Source: Ophiosphaerella korrae (lineage: Eukaryota > Ascomycota > Dothideomycetes > Pleosporales > Phaeosphaeriaceae). Taken from it: DNA of 19,739 bases. A model generated the notes under the pieces. The model searched no databases, had not been told where the DNA came from, and saw only the letters and a program-made list of their open reading frames with translations. The stretch lies in contig JALNQF010000610.1 in NCBI GenBank assembly GCA_028456385.1, positions 1-19,739 of the forward strand, in the 5' to 3' direction. The number at the start of each line of letters is the position of its first letter. The stretch's first letter is position 1. Shown piece after piece: positions 1 to 8,708 of this stretch. The translations under genes and the position numbers were made by a program.

Positions 1-172
1 ATTCTTACCATCGATCGCCTTATGCACCATATATAGCCAGACGACTGCCGTATTTATAACTAAGGTGAGATTAGGTTAGCTATAATGTCGCGAGGTCAAT
101 TAGCCAATTACTCTACACAAATAAATCAAACTTCGAGCTTCGCAAGAAAAAGCTTCCCTTTTGGTTTATAAA
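1..172. other. AT-rich decayed repeat DNA, left edge
   Basis: No open frame or recognisable gene. The sequence is moderately AT-rich with many TA dinucleotides, and it leads into the LTR-like repeat that starts at 173. It probably belongs to the same decayed repeat block as 457-819. Confidence 0.5.
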
Positions 173-456
173 TGTTAGGAGGTAGCTAGAAGACAATAGT
201 ACTTGCTGTAGGCCACATGAGATAGCGAAGGGATAACGAATAGTATTAAAGAGTACTACTAGTATCTAAGAGAGAATAATACTTGCTTTACTCTCTTTGT
301 AAGTGTAGAGCTTTTTATGCGCCTGTGTAGCGCATCTACTCTACTTTAGACTATAACTATACAATGTTTTAATTTCTAGCGTCTTAGCTCTACCCCTAAC
401 TCGTACTAGAATTTACAAGACTATGTTTAAGTTATAAACTTACTAACATTCGTGCA
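173..456 (+). repeat. RIP-altered LTR, same family as 17313-17590
   Basis: Read on the plus strand this segment matches the reverse complement of 17313-17590 along its whole length, roughly 80% by eye. It starts TGTTAGGAGGTAGCT where the other copy starts TGTTAAGAGGTAGCT, and both share blocks such as GAAGACAATAGTACTTGC and TTTTATGCGCCTGTGTAGCG. Many differences are C-to-T or G-to-A here, as RIP would produce, and the copy is more AT-rich than its partner. The flanks (ATAAA before, AAATA after) are not a clean target duplication. It is therefore either a solo LTR with eroded flanks or the 5' LTR of a heavily mutated element whose interior is the AT-rich block that follows. The boundary near 456 is set only by alignment to the other copy. 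Confidence 0.8.
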
Positions 457-819
457 AAATAAGAGATATAAGAGATAACTTTCTTATATTATCTTATTAA
501 AAAAATACCTATTACTTTTAAAGCTATATTAGTTTAGGTAGCTTTATATATAAAATTATTTTTTTATAACGTTTTTAATTTTAATTTAATGTAAAATTTA
601 TATTAAAAAAGCGTTTAAGATTCTTATATAATTAAAAGTTATCCTATTTTTAACTATTTTATAGGTATTTTAGAGTATATTTGAAAATATAATATATAAT
701 CTAATAAATATTATATTTAAAACTTATAGAGTAAAATCTTATAAATTTATATTATTTTTAAGTTTTTAAGTAGGAGCTACATTAGTAAAGTTATACTAAG
801 TTAAAGAAAGCTAAGAGGT
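457..819. other. AT-rich RIP-type block
   Basis: Very AT-rich, with long runs of TTTATATA and TATTAAAA type, stops in every frame and no gene. It may be the mutated interior of the retroelement whose LTR is at 173-456, but no protein relict can be read. It ends sharply at the GC-richer solo LTR; positions 815-819 form the left target-duplication copy of that LTR. Confidence 0.6.
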
Positions 820-1136
820 TGTCAGATGAGCGTGCGCGACGATCGCCAAGCCGCCAACCCCGCCGCAGCTAAAAGATCGCGGCCTCGGCCCTCACGAACA
901 AAGGATCTCACATGCAAGGAGATAGACTACGTCAGCATAACTGATACAACAAAGAAACTAGCGCCTCAACAGAAGGGGTGCTGAGGATCCGGCCCGCCGC
1001 CGTCTCGAGAGACCTAGCCGAGACCGCTGCAGCGCAGATACATAGATAGAGCGCAGGGCTAGACACAGAGATCGATCAATCAACTCTTTTCTCACTCAAG
1101 TTCACATCCATCTATTTTGTGACCGAAAATCTGACA
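820..1136. mobile_element. Solo LTR with 5-bp target duplication GAGGT
   Basis: The 317-bp segment begins TGTCAGAT and ends ATCTGACA, a perfect 8-bp terminal inverted repeat with the TG...CA ends of LTRs. It is flanked on both sides by GAGGT (815-819 and 1137-1141), an exact 5-bp target-site duplication of the length typical of Ty1/copia and Ty3/gypsy elements. It has no interior, so it is a solo LTR left by LTR-LTR recombination. It is GC-rich and keeps many CpA and CpG sites, unlike the AT-rich DNA to its left, so it was not strongly affected by RIP and is probably younger. Orientation and superfamily cannot be told from one LTR. Confidence 0.85.
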
Positions 1137-1301
1137 GAGGTAGTGTTTAGCGTGCATTACGCGAACATGTGTATACTGCGCACAGACACGTTAGGCGGTG
1201 AGCCTTACTATCTCTGCGTTCGCTATTGCTTGGCATCACCTTGCACTAGCGCTTTGCTCGCTGAGCTGCACCCTTCCCACCTCTGTCGACACGTAGCTAA
1301 C

Positions 1302-2462
1302 ATGGATAGAGCTATTCAAGTACTGGCTGCAGATCTTCCCGAAGGCATACCTAATAAATATGCTGCCCGAGCTGCACATGGTGATGTTGCCACCTCTACC
1401 CTCCATCATCGTGCCCGCGGACGGCGCTCGAGAGAAGCCAAAGCCCAAAGCCAACGGTATCTCACCCCCTGCGAAGAGAACGCAGTCGTCGAATTCTTGT
1501 TACAAATGAAGGCTCTTGGACAACCTGTGCGAATGAAGTATGTCGCCTCAATAGCATTTAGTGCTACCCGCAATCGGCCTCTAGCGGACAAGCCACTCAA
1601 GCCTCCTAGGCCAAATTGGGCCAAAGGATTCGAGGGACATCGTTCAGGGCTTATAGCGAAGAAGAACGGGTTGCAGGACTGAAGCCGGTATAATATCTAT
1701 GATAAGGTGAAGTACTGGTTTGAGATAATCGGAATGAGCTTAAAAACTCAGGTATACTCACTGAGAACGTGTACAATATGGGCGAGACTGGAGTCATGCT
1801 CAGCATGCTAAATTCTGTCAAGGTTCTTGTCGGTAAGGGCGATACACAAGCCTACAGAGGCGCGCGTCAAGCGCACTATGGTAACTGCTGTTGAATGTAT
1901 TTCTGGGGACGGTAGGTGTCTGAATCCTATGATAAAACCCATCGAGCTAATTGGACGACGCATCCTACCCCTGGTTGGGTCTATGCGTTCTCTGACACTG
2001 GATTTACCGACTCTTATATCAGCCTGCAGTGGCTTAAGCTTGTATTTGATCCCCAAATGAAACAATAGACTAATGGGAAACCACGGGTGCTAATCTGGGA
2101 TGGCTTTGGAACGCACGAGACTCTTGAAGTCTTGGAGTTTTGTTTTGAGAACCGTATCATCTTATGCCGTATGCCTTCTCACACCTCTCACAAGGTCCAG
2201 CCTTGCGATGTCGGAGTCTTCGGGCCTTTAAAGACAGCCTATCGCGAACGGGTCGAACGAATGGAGCGAGGAAGAGTTAGCACAATCGGCAAGTAGCATT
2301 TTACTTCTCTGTATAGCGCTGCAAGGGAAAGGCCGCTTACTAAAAGAAACATTCTCGCAGCATGGAGAGGAAGCAGTTCGTTCCCACTCAACCCCGACAC
2401 GGTTCTCGCAGACATACCAAAGCCCCCTGCCGAACTAACTATTTCGAACGTCGTTGAGGTGA
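1302..2462 (+). pseudogene. Decayed pogo-type (Tc1/mariner superfamily) DDE transposase
   Basis: The likely original start is the ATG at 1302 (MDRAIQVLAADLPEGIPNKYAARA), an HTH_psq-like helix-turn-helix. A CENP-B-type second DNA-binding domain follows to about 1680, including LTPCEENAVVEFLLQMKALG. The reading frame breaks at a TGA (1680-1682), at frameshifts near 1740-1860 and 1930-1950, and at a TAG (2294-2296). DDE-domain pieces are NMGETGVMLSMLNSVKVLVG (about 1776-1835), RTMVTAVECISGDGRCLNPM (1870-1930), WDGFGTHET (2096-2122) and QPCDVGVFGPLKTAYRE (2197-2248), ending with KPPAELTISNVVEV near 2460. The first catalytic Asp, expected in the NMDETG context, is Gly (GGC). Family assignment is firm. 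The element cannot move by itself, and its terminal inverted repeats were not identified. Confidence 0.88.
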
Positions 2463-2465
2463 GGT

Positions 2466-3450
2466 TTGAGTCTCGTCCGGGATACGAAGCGCTGCTATGA
2501 ACTCAAAGATTCGATCGATAAGTTTGTCCGACGCTGGCGCGAGCTGACTAAATACAAAGAAGCCAGCGATGAGACTGACGGCTTTACTTCTATGCTGGAT
2601 TGCTTCGATCAAGACGAGTGGGATGAGGTATCAGTCCTTATTGACTTCCTGAAGCCATTTTACGAGATGAGAAAGCGCCTTAAAAACAATTAATCTAACT
2701 CTGGCTTTGAATCGTTATGGCAAACAATCACAAGCCCCAACCTGCTTTATATACGACTTGAAGACAAAAAACGCGAGCTCAGCTGCGCGCCGCTCTCTTT
2801 CCTCCAAAACGCTGTTAACTACGGTTTCGAGAAGCTTACTAGTTATTGGGAGCTTATTGTCTTACGAGTATCTCAGTCGCCCTATTGTATCGCTACGATC
2901 CTACAATCACGATTGTGTCTCGGCTGGTTCAAGCAGGCATGGAAGCGATATCCGACGTGGCACAAGAAGGATGAGGCCGACATGTTGATGGCATTTACTG
3001 ATCGCGTCGCTAGAACCCCCTTACAAAAGCGACTGACATGATACCGAGTTTGAGGATAGCCTTGATGTGGATCTCCACTATATGAATGGCCTTAAGTCGG
3101 CTAAACGACAAAAAGCACCTCTGAGCTTGACCATTACTACGCGTCCCACATCGCTGACGTCAAGGCTTACAAAGAAAGCTTAGATAAGCGAATCAGCAAT
3201 CCACATCTTTGGTGGGAGGAAGTAGGCAGGTTGCGCTATCCAACGCTGTACACTATAGCCATTGACTATCTATCAATACCTGCGACATCATGTGACTACG
3301 AGCGGGCGTTTAGTACAGCACGGAGGACAGCCACTAACGACAGGAACCGGCTTTGTGGGTGTACGATTGAGGCTTTGCAGTTACAGAAGAATTAGCATCA
3401 AAACAAGGCTGTTAAGTCTCACCTAGGTGATCTAATCAAGGTTGTGGAGC
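2466..3450 (+). pseudogene. Decayed hAT-superfamily transposase (C-terminal half)
   Basis: Starting at LSLVRDTKR (2466), the translation follows fungal hAT transposases: helical region KDSIDKFVRRWRELTKYKEA, then DEWDEVSVLIDFLKPFYEM, then an RNase-H-fold remnant including AWKRYPTWHKKDEAD (about 2935-2980). The hATC dimerisation domain follows, with LWWEEVGRLRYPTLYTIAID and YLSIPATSCDYERAFSTARR (about 3206-3325). Lesions include a TAA (2691-2693), a TGA near 3039, a frameshifted stretch at about 3040-3130, a TAG after LQLQKN (3393-3395) and a small deletion after RDTKR. The N-terminal BED finger and first catalytic region are missing; the relict begins a few bases after pogo homology ends. Assignment as hAT is firm, function is lost. 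Confidence 0.88.
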
Positions 3451-3486
3451 GCCGGGAAAAACCCTGTTTTATGTACAAATTCATAC

Positions 3487-3519
3487 TACGAAACGATTTC
3501 GTACAAACGTACAGCCTTG
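3487..3519 (+). repeat. Possible 3' terminus of the hAT element
   Basis: Palindromic TACGAAA-CGA-TTTCGTA (3487-3503) is followed by CAAACGTACAGCCTTG. Read from outside, the end is CAAGGCTGTACG, which resembles the CAxxGxTG form of hAT terminal inverted repeats. It lies about 120 bp after the hATC coding region, where a 3' end is expected. No matching 5' terminus or 8-bp target duplication is visible in the window, so this remains tentative. Confidence 0.4.
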
Positions 3520-3941
3520 TCAGATGCGAGTGACAGAGGGCATGATGAAGCAGACGGTTGATTGTTCTACATAGTAGACAAGCAAGGCCATATACATGAG
3601 GTGTACGAAGGTACAGAAGTACATCACGTCGAAGTACGGAAGTACACGTAAGTGTGTGACGTCGAAGGAGTGGAGATGAAGATCATAGAGGATACTCGAA
3701 AGTATGTGTCGAGTATCAGGCCTTTAGTCGTGGTGTTTACGTTGGATTGTGTCGTGGTAGCTGCGTTGCGTTGTAGTATTATAACAGGTAAGAATACGCT
3801 CAAGCGCAGTAGTGAAGTGGAATTTGGTAGATATTATGTCAAAGGAAGGTCGTTCAAGGTGAAACCAGTAAATTGAAAATAACTACAAAGGAGAGGAAAG
3901 ATCCAAAGAGAGGAGCTCTTCAAATAGGAGACGCGCTACGT
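3520..3941. other. Intergenic stretch without a supported gene
   Basis: Short open frames exist (for example 3652-3876) but they have no family resemblance and abut the minisatellite. The only structure seen is a low-complexity patch at 3609-3665 with GAAGTAC three times (3616, 3631, 3639) and ACGTCGAAG twice. The segment starts TGTCAGATG at 3518, as does the LTR at 820, but no matching end or target duplication was found. Confidence 0.5.
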
Positions 3942-4049
3942 TTGACAAACAATCGCTGCTTTGACGAACAAGCAGTGCTTGACAAAAATTTACCGTTTGA
4001 TAGGAAATCACTGCTCTCCAAACGTTTACTGCTTGACAAACAATTGCTT
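3942..4049 (+). repeat. Six-unit 18-bp tandem minisatellite
   Basis: Six consecutive degenerate 18-bp units begin at 3942, 3960, 3978, 3996, 4014 and 4032, around a consensus close to YTTGACAAACAATYRCTG. Units 1 and 6 share TTGACAAACAAT exactly. In one plus-strand frame the array would read as hexapeptides of LDKxLL type, but the surrounding frame shows no other coding signal. It lies 157 bp beyond the 3' end of the minus-strand P450 gene. Confidence 0.75.
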
Positions 4050-4205
4050 AGGCTGATTTCCGTCTCCATTACCTTGACAAAGCACTGCACAGGCCACCCT
4101 TCCCGCACTGTCCATCCGTCCTCCTGTCAACGACGACATCACTCCCACGTACGCACGTATTTATTTTAGCGGCATGATCAGATAATGCTACTTCAGATAC
4201 TGCAT

Positions 4206-5962
4206 TTACAACTCCATAAAGATCGCGTCTGCATCTTCTCTTCTCCGCACTAAAATCTTCACCTTCCCACTTGCTTTTTCAACCATGCCTTTTACTTCCG
4301 TCTCTACGCTCGCTCTTTCTACCAATGTCCAGTCATACTTAACAAGGATGTGGGCAAGCGCCACCTTGATCTCATTGGCAGCAAAGAAACGTCCAGGACA
4401 CGAGTGTTCGCCATGGCCAAAACCCATGTGCTCAACAGATGTCGACACCAGCTGAGCCCAATTCTCCTTTCCAGGCTGTTTCCGCATATTGTAAAAGCGG
4501 TATGGATCATAAATGTCGGGCTCGGGGAACAAATACGGTGATCGGTGCAAGGTCAAGACATTGAGCCTCCCTCCCTTCTTCAGAATGAGATTTTCCGGCA
4601 GATGCACGTCTGAAGTGGCGTAGCGGCGCATCGAAGTGATGCTTCCAGGCTTGAGACGTTGAGATTCCTTGATCGCAGAGTCGAGAAGCTTCATGTTATA
4701 CAGCGCATGCTTCGTCCAGCCCTCGTTGCGCAGTACCCCGATGACTTCCCTGCGAAGGTCTGGAATGCAATCAGGACGCTTTGCAAGATCAATCATACAC
4801 ATTTCGAGGAGATCGTATGTTGTATGAATCGCAAGAAGTGAAAGGGTCAGCTGAAATGTAGCCGGGTCGTATTTCGTCCCTTTGACGCTAGCCTCGATTT
4901 CCGCCCATTCGATAGCATCCTCAAATATCAGTGGCGAATCTGGAGTCATTTTGGCAGCTTCTTTGAGTTGGCGGCGCTGGTCAATGTACGGTTGCATAAT
5001 GCGGCGTGCATTGTAACGTTCAAGTCGTAGCTGCTGGCAGGATGGCACGAACCAATGGACGAGTGGGCGGAAGATCCAGGGCACTTTACGCAACTCAGAG
5101 CTGCCTATGAAGAATAGCGAGGAGTAATTTTTGACGATCGAGAGCCATTCCTCATTTTGGTATAGTAGCTCTCCGAAGTAGATGCGCGATGACAGGCGTG
5201 CGATGATATCCAGAACGGCAGACTTTAGATTGACTTCAGCCCACTCTTTACCAACGACTGTCAGCCACAATTATCGCATCTGCATTTAGACCACTAACCG
5301 GCAGATTTTCCAAAGTTTTTAACGATAGCTTCTTCCGTGACGTCAGACAGCGGCCGAATGACAGCAGCTGTAAATCGAGTATTAGCATGTGCAAAGAGAC
5401 ATAAGTACACAGTTCCTTTTACTGACCAAGATGCCTAGTCAATTGCTTTCTCGCCACAAGCTGGATTAGATTATCCGGATGCGAAATTAGCTTGACCGTC
5501 TCGAAACCTGGAATATTTGCATGCCCGTCGAAACTCACGGCCTTTGTGAAACTGAGATGTGGGTCGTTGCGGATGTTGTGAGCATACTGTGGCGTCAACA
5601 TGACCACCTCGCCCCAGTCCGTCCATAGACGAAAGGGCTTATCGGGATGATGCTTTTGGCCTTCTTCTATGATATTTTTGCTATGGTAAATGAATTTCCG
5701 CTATTTGAACAGTCTCAGCGTTGGCAGTGTTACGCTGGTAGGAAGCGCATTTTCTGACCTGAGCAAAGATTGTGAATAGAGGGCCAAAGACCGGCCTATT
5801 CACCATAGGTAGAGAACTAAAGGCGCTTTTGCCTCCATAATTCCTGGTGAACATAAACGCCCCAAATAGGATCAGACTTGTGGCAAACAAGAGAACCAAT
5901 GTTTCGAATTCGGGCGAGGAGTAGGCTGCTGATATTGAGGTTGGCATATTCGAAGGCCGCAT
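4206..5962 (-). CDS. Cytochrome P450 monooxygenase, four exons, apparently intact
   Basis: Exons on the minus strand are 5962-5759, 5700-5427, 5367-5299 and 5257-4206, with GT-AG introns of 58, 59 and 41 bp that keep frame and give 532 aa ending in TAA. An N-terminal membrane anchor lies at about residues 20-39 (LVLLFATSLILFGAFMF). I-helix AIHTT is at 325-329, ExxR as ESQR at 380-383 and the PERF-like DPYRF near 433-437. The haem loop FGHGEHSCPG carries the Cys ligand at 469. The AIHTT form, with His replacing the usual acidic residue, and KESQRLKPGS resemble the fungal ent-kaurene-oxidase-like P450s of secondary metabolism. By family it is an ER-bound monooxygenase fed by cytochrome P450 reductase; the substrate is unknown. 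No biosynthetic core enzyme is in the window. A start at Met6 (5947) is equally possible. The 41-bp intron is short but restores the family sequence. Confidence 0.9.
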
Positions 5963-6379
5963 TTTCGACAAACAGAGATGTTCGGAAGGTGGGTGCGTAA
6001 ACGATAGATAATAAGCTTGAAGCTTGTTGCTTGTAAAATGAAGTATGACTGCGCAAAAGATCACCCCGAAACTCTAGTGACTTTAAATTAGGCTAGACAA
6101 GACACGTGAGTTTCTTGATCTCATCATGCGTTGTATCTTTGCAATTGTCATTGGATAATTATTAGCGCAGCTTGATGTCACTGGCAATCCACGCTATCCT
6201 ACGCCACGCGGCCCACGTATCATTGAAGACGAGCACGTTTTAATAAACATTGATCTATCATATCTCGCCGGTGTATTCAACCACTCGGATGGCTGCGGGG
6301 TGGCCCTGATGTCTCATGCGTAAATTACAAGAGGGGTGCCTGTGCGGGTTGCTTAGCGCTGAACTGACGTTTAATCTTA
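5963..6379. promoter_or_regulatory. Upstream region of the P450 gene
   Basis: No gene is seen. A CCAAT box on the minus strand (ATTGG at 6150-6154) lies about 190 bp upstream of the P450 start, a plausible distance for fungal HAP-complex control. A CACGTG E-box core lies near 6103. The minus frame stays open from 5962 back to 6064, so an upstream in-frame Met at 6064 exists, but the P450-like N-terminus fits the 5962 or 5947 Met better. Neither site is proven functional. Confidence 0.35.
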
Positions 6380-7112
6380 GCAAACAAGCGTATAACCGTG
6401 CGCTTAAGGGTACCCAAGCTCTTTTCAGGTAGGTGGACGGCCTTATGCTACTTGCTGTACTAACATACTGCATAGAGTATCCACAAATCTCTATTGTAGC
6501 AGCGCTTGTTTCTTTCTCTTAGCTTTACTAGGTCTATGCCTAGTCAGTAGAATAGACGCTTAGCTAGCTTACTTTGAGCTCTCCTGCTTCCAAAATTGTG
6601 AAGCCTTGACTTAACACAGACGTTACAGTCTATCCACGTTGGAGCAATCAAATGCTCCTTAACGTTGATACTAAGCACGTGTTTGTTTAAGTGCTTTACT
6701 GCTTTCTAGCTAACGTAGCTAAACATCTGGCGCGCTGTCTCCTAACTAACGCAGGGATCTTTCCTTAGTTCCTTTAAGGGTTCAGCATACTGCGTTGCGT
6801 ACACAGAGAATAGATCTGCCTTAGCTCTCTCTCCTATGTCTACGTTGACAATCCAGTAACTGTCTCTATATTAGAGTTAATAAATCACATTTGTAGCTTT
6901 CTCTTGATACAGACGGTCTCTACCTAAGTTAAAGTAGATGCTGAGAGGTTAGCTTCGCAGTAGGCTAACAACACTTGCGAAGAAGCTAGGGATGTACGCC
7001 ACCTATATAAACTTTATCCGTCCTTCTTTAGTTAGAGTCTTGACCTATCTAGTTGTTTCTCTCTACTTGCCAGGAAGATGTAACGAGTAGGCTTTTAGGG
7101 CTTACGAAGAAG
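6380..7112 (-). pseudogene. Unidentified decayed coding region
   Basis: One minus-strand frame reads as protein-like sequence with only scattered stops, mostly TAG or TAA. Recognisable stretches are IYFNLGRDRLYQEKATNVIY, then WIVNVDIGERAKADLFSVYA, then HVLSINVKEHLIAPTWIDCN followed by VCVKSRLHNFGSRRAQSKLA, and near the end KSLGTLKRTVIRLFAKIKRQ. The low stop density over about 730 bp, compared with the other two frames, argues for a real gene or transposon protein that was mutated after it stopped working. I do not recognise the family. Gag-like, transposase and host-gene origins are all possible. The edges are approximate. Confidence 0.45.
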
Positions 7113-7421
7113 CCTAATCAATTACTACGTTCAGTATCTAGGTATGTACGAGACGTTGTGTACAGAACAGAAGCAGAACAGCTACAGTAAGAAATACTTG
7201 TGCGCGTTGTCTGTGCGGGCACGCTAGCTAATCGGATGGATGCGTATCGGTGCTGTATCGGGTTTGGTCCAAGGCGCACTATTGTCCCCCTTTTGAGATT
7301 TGTCCTCCGCGCTAGCCGTATTACTACTAGCACCAAATAGATTACAGTATTCTATTTGCCTCGATATATAGAGACCTAAGGGAGGCTGAACTTGAACTAT
7401 CTATATCGCTGGGCTTATTGT
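7113..7421. other. Intergenic stretch, no supported gene
   Basis: Short frames on both strands (for example 7118-7336, minus) lack recognisable motifs. The stretch lies just 3' of the Mutator-like transposase relict and could hold its terminal repeat, but no repeat partner is visible in the window. Confidence 0.4.
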
Positions 7422-8690
7422 CTACTCACACCGTCGCTTCTTACGCAGACTGAGGCTTTTCCAGGCTTCTGGAGCCGCCACTGCTGCCGCGCGCTTAGGC
7501 CGTGATGTAGATACATTTTCAGGCTCAACAAGTGCGTTTTGAGCATCAGCCTGTGCAAATCTCTGCATAGAAAGCTTCCATGTCTCCAAAGTGATAGTTC
7601 CAAGCCATAGTTGGTGTGCAAGAAGAGAAAAGCCCTTGCGTAGCGAGAGCCATGCTCCGCGCTTCTACTAACTCCGCAGGATCCTCCTCCTGCCCTGTCT
7701 CTGCCAGAAAGTTGGTAGCCGGCATTATGTTATTGCACTGATATAGGACGGGTTGAGACCGCCGACCTTGAATGTCGGCTAAGAACTTCTCCAAAAACGG
7801 AGGCTGCTAGACAGGAGGCGAACCCACAGTTACTGACACAGCGACAGCTACAGGCGGAGATAAACGAAGAGGAGATGAACAACAAGAAGGGAGTAGCGGA
7901 GGTAGAGGAGCAGGAGCAGGGATTGACATAGATATATAAGTGGTTACAGGACCTGCACGTGAAGCAGAATTAGGAATTGAAATGGTGACGGAGGTGTTGA
8001 CTTGCTTCAAGACATCAGCTAGTGTCTGACCTTGGGATTGATGGCAAGGCTGAAACTGAGGAACAGAAGGTGGTACGCATCGTTCAAAAGTTGATAGATC
8101 TCGACGAGCCGAAGCTTTGTTCCTCTTCAGCACACCTCTTGTTTGAGTAACGAGTGGCTCAAGAACGGACTGGTGCAGCCTGGATGAAGAGCGTACTAAC
8201 GGCCTATACTTACGCTGGTAGCGCCAGTGGTCATTGTAGAGATGATTAAGTCGTAGTGTTGATCCAGCGGTTACTACTTCTAGCAGCGTATTGCGGCATG
8301 GAAGGCCATTCGTTTTCTTAAAAAGGCCTGAACAAGGATGCCCTCCACGATGCTGTCTTTGCTCTTTCTGGCGCAGCAGATCTTGCTGCCTGATGCGTTC
8401 AATGGCTGATGGAGTGAGGATATTATGGATCCTAGGAGGCAGGAATGGCATTGACTCTAGTTTGTGCTGGAATTTGGTTTTGTGTTTGGAAGATGCAATC
8501 TCCTTTGCGTACTTGCTGTATTGGCTCTTGGCTATCTGCCTGATCCTCCCGACAAGACGAAGTAAGTGTCGGATTTGGTGGTCACTGATGAAGGAGATGA
8601 TTGATTGCTCTGTCTCCTATCTGCTGCTCTGCCTCCAATCTATATACTTGTCTCTGCACCATTGCGGCTCGGTGATGGAGAGCTGTTATC
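7422..8690 (-). pseudogene. C-terminal part of a Mutator-like (MULE) transposase, decayed
   Basis: On the minus strand a basic helical stretch (KSQYSKYAKEIASSKHKTKF, about 8540-8480) leads to a SWIM-type zinc-finger-like segment, CSGLFKKTNGLPCRNTL (about 8330-8280). LYNDHWRYQRK, a Ser/Pro-rich linker and the tail FLAETGQEEDPAELVEARSM (about 7715-7655) follow, then TPTMAWNYHFGDMEAFYAE and a basic end, RKKRRCE, finishing at the TAG at 7422-7424. MULE transposases end with such a C...GLPCxH finger; here the final His is Asn. Breaks are a TAG at 7807-7809, a frameshift near 7555 and another near 8590. The catalytic MULE domain is absent, the relict being cut off where the gasdermin-like gene ends. 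The upstream edge is approximate. Confidence 0.6.
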
Positions 8691-8708
8691 TCGAGTTTCG
8701 TGGTTTGC

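Noticed and set aside
1119..1301. Open frame start upstream of the pogo transposase
   Set aside because: The first codons lie inside the solo LTR (820-1136) and its target duplication, so this N-terminus is created by the insertion; the transposase start is at 1302.
3518..3790. Possible second LTR starting TGTCAGATG as the LTR at 820 does, with TTATAACA at about 3779-3786 as an end
   Set aside because: No inverted terminal match, no 5-bp target duplication, and similarity to the LTR at 820 stops after nine bases; the start also overlaps the likely hAT end.
3652..4169. Two overlapping plus-strand open frames as genes
   Set aside because: No family resemblance; the second is mostly the 18-bp minisatellite.
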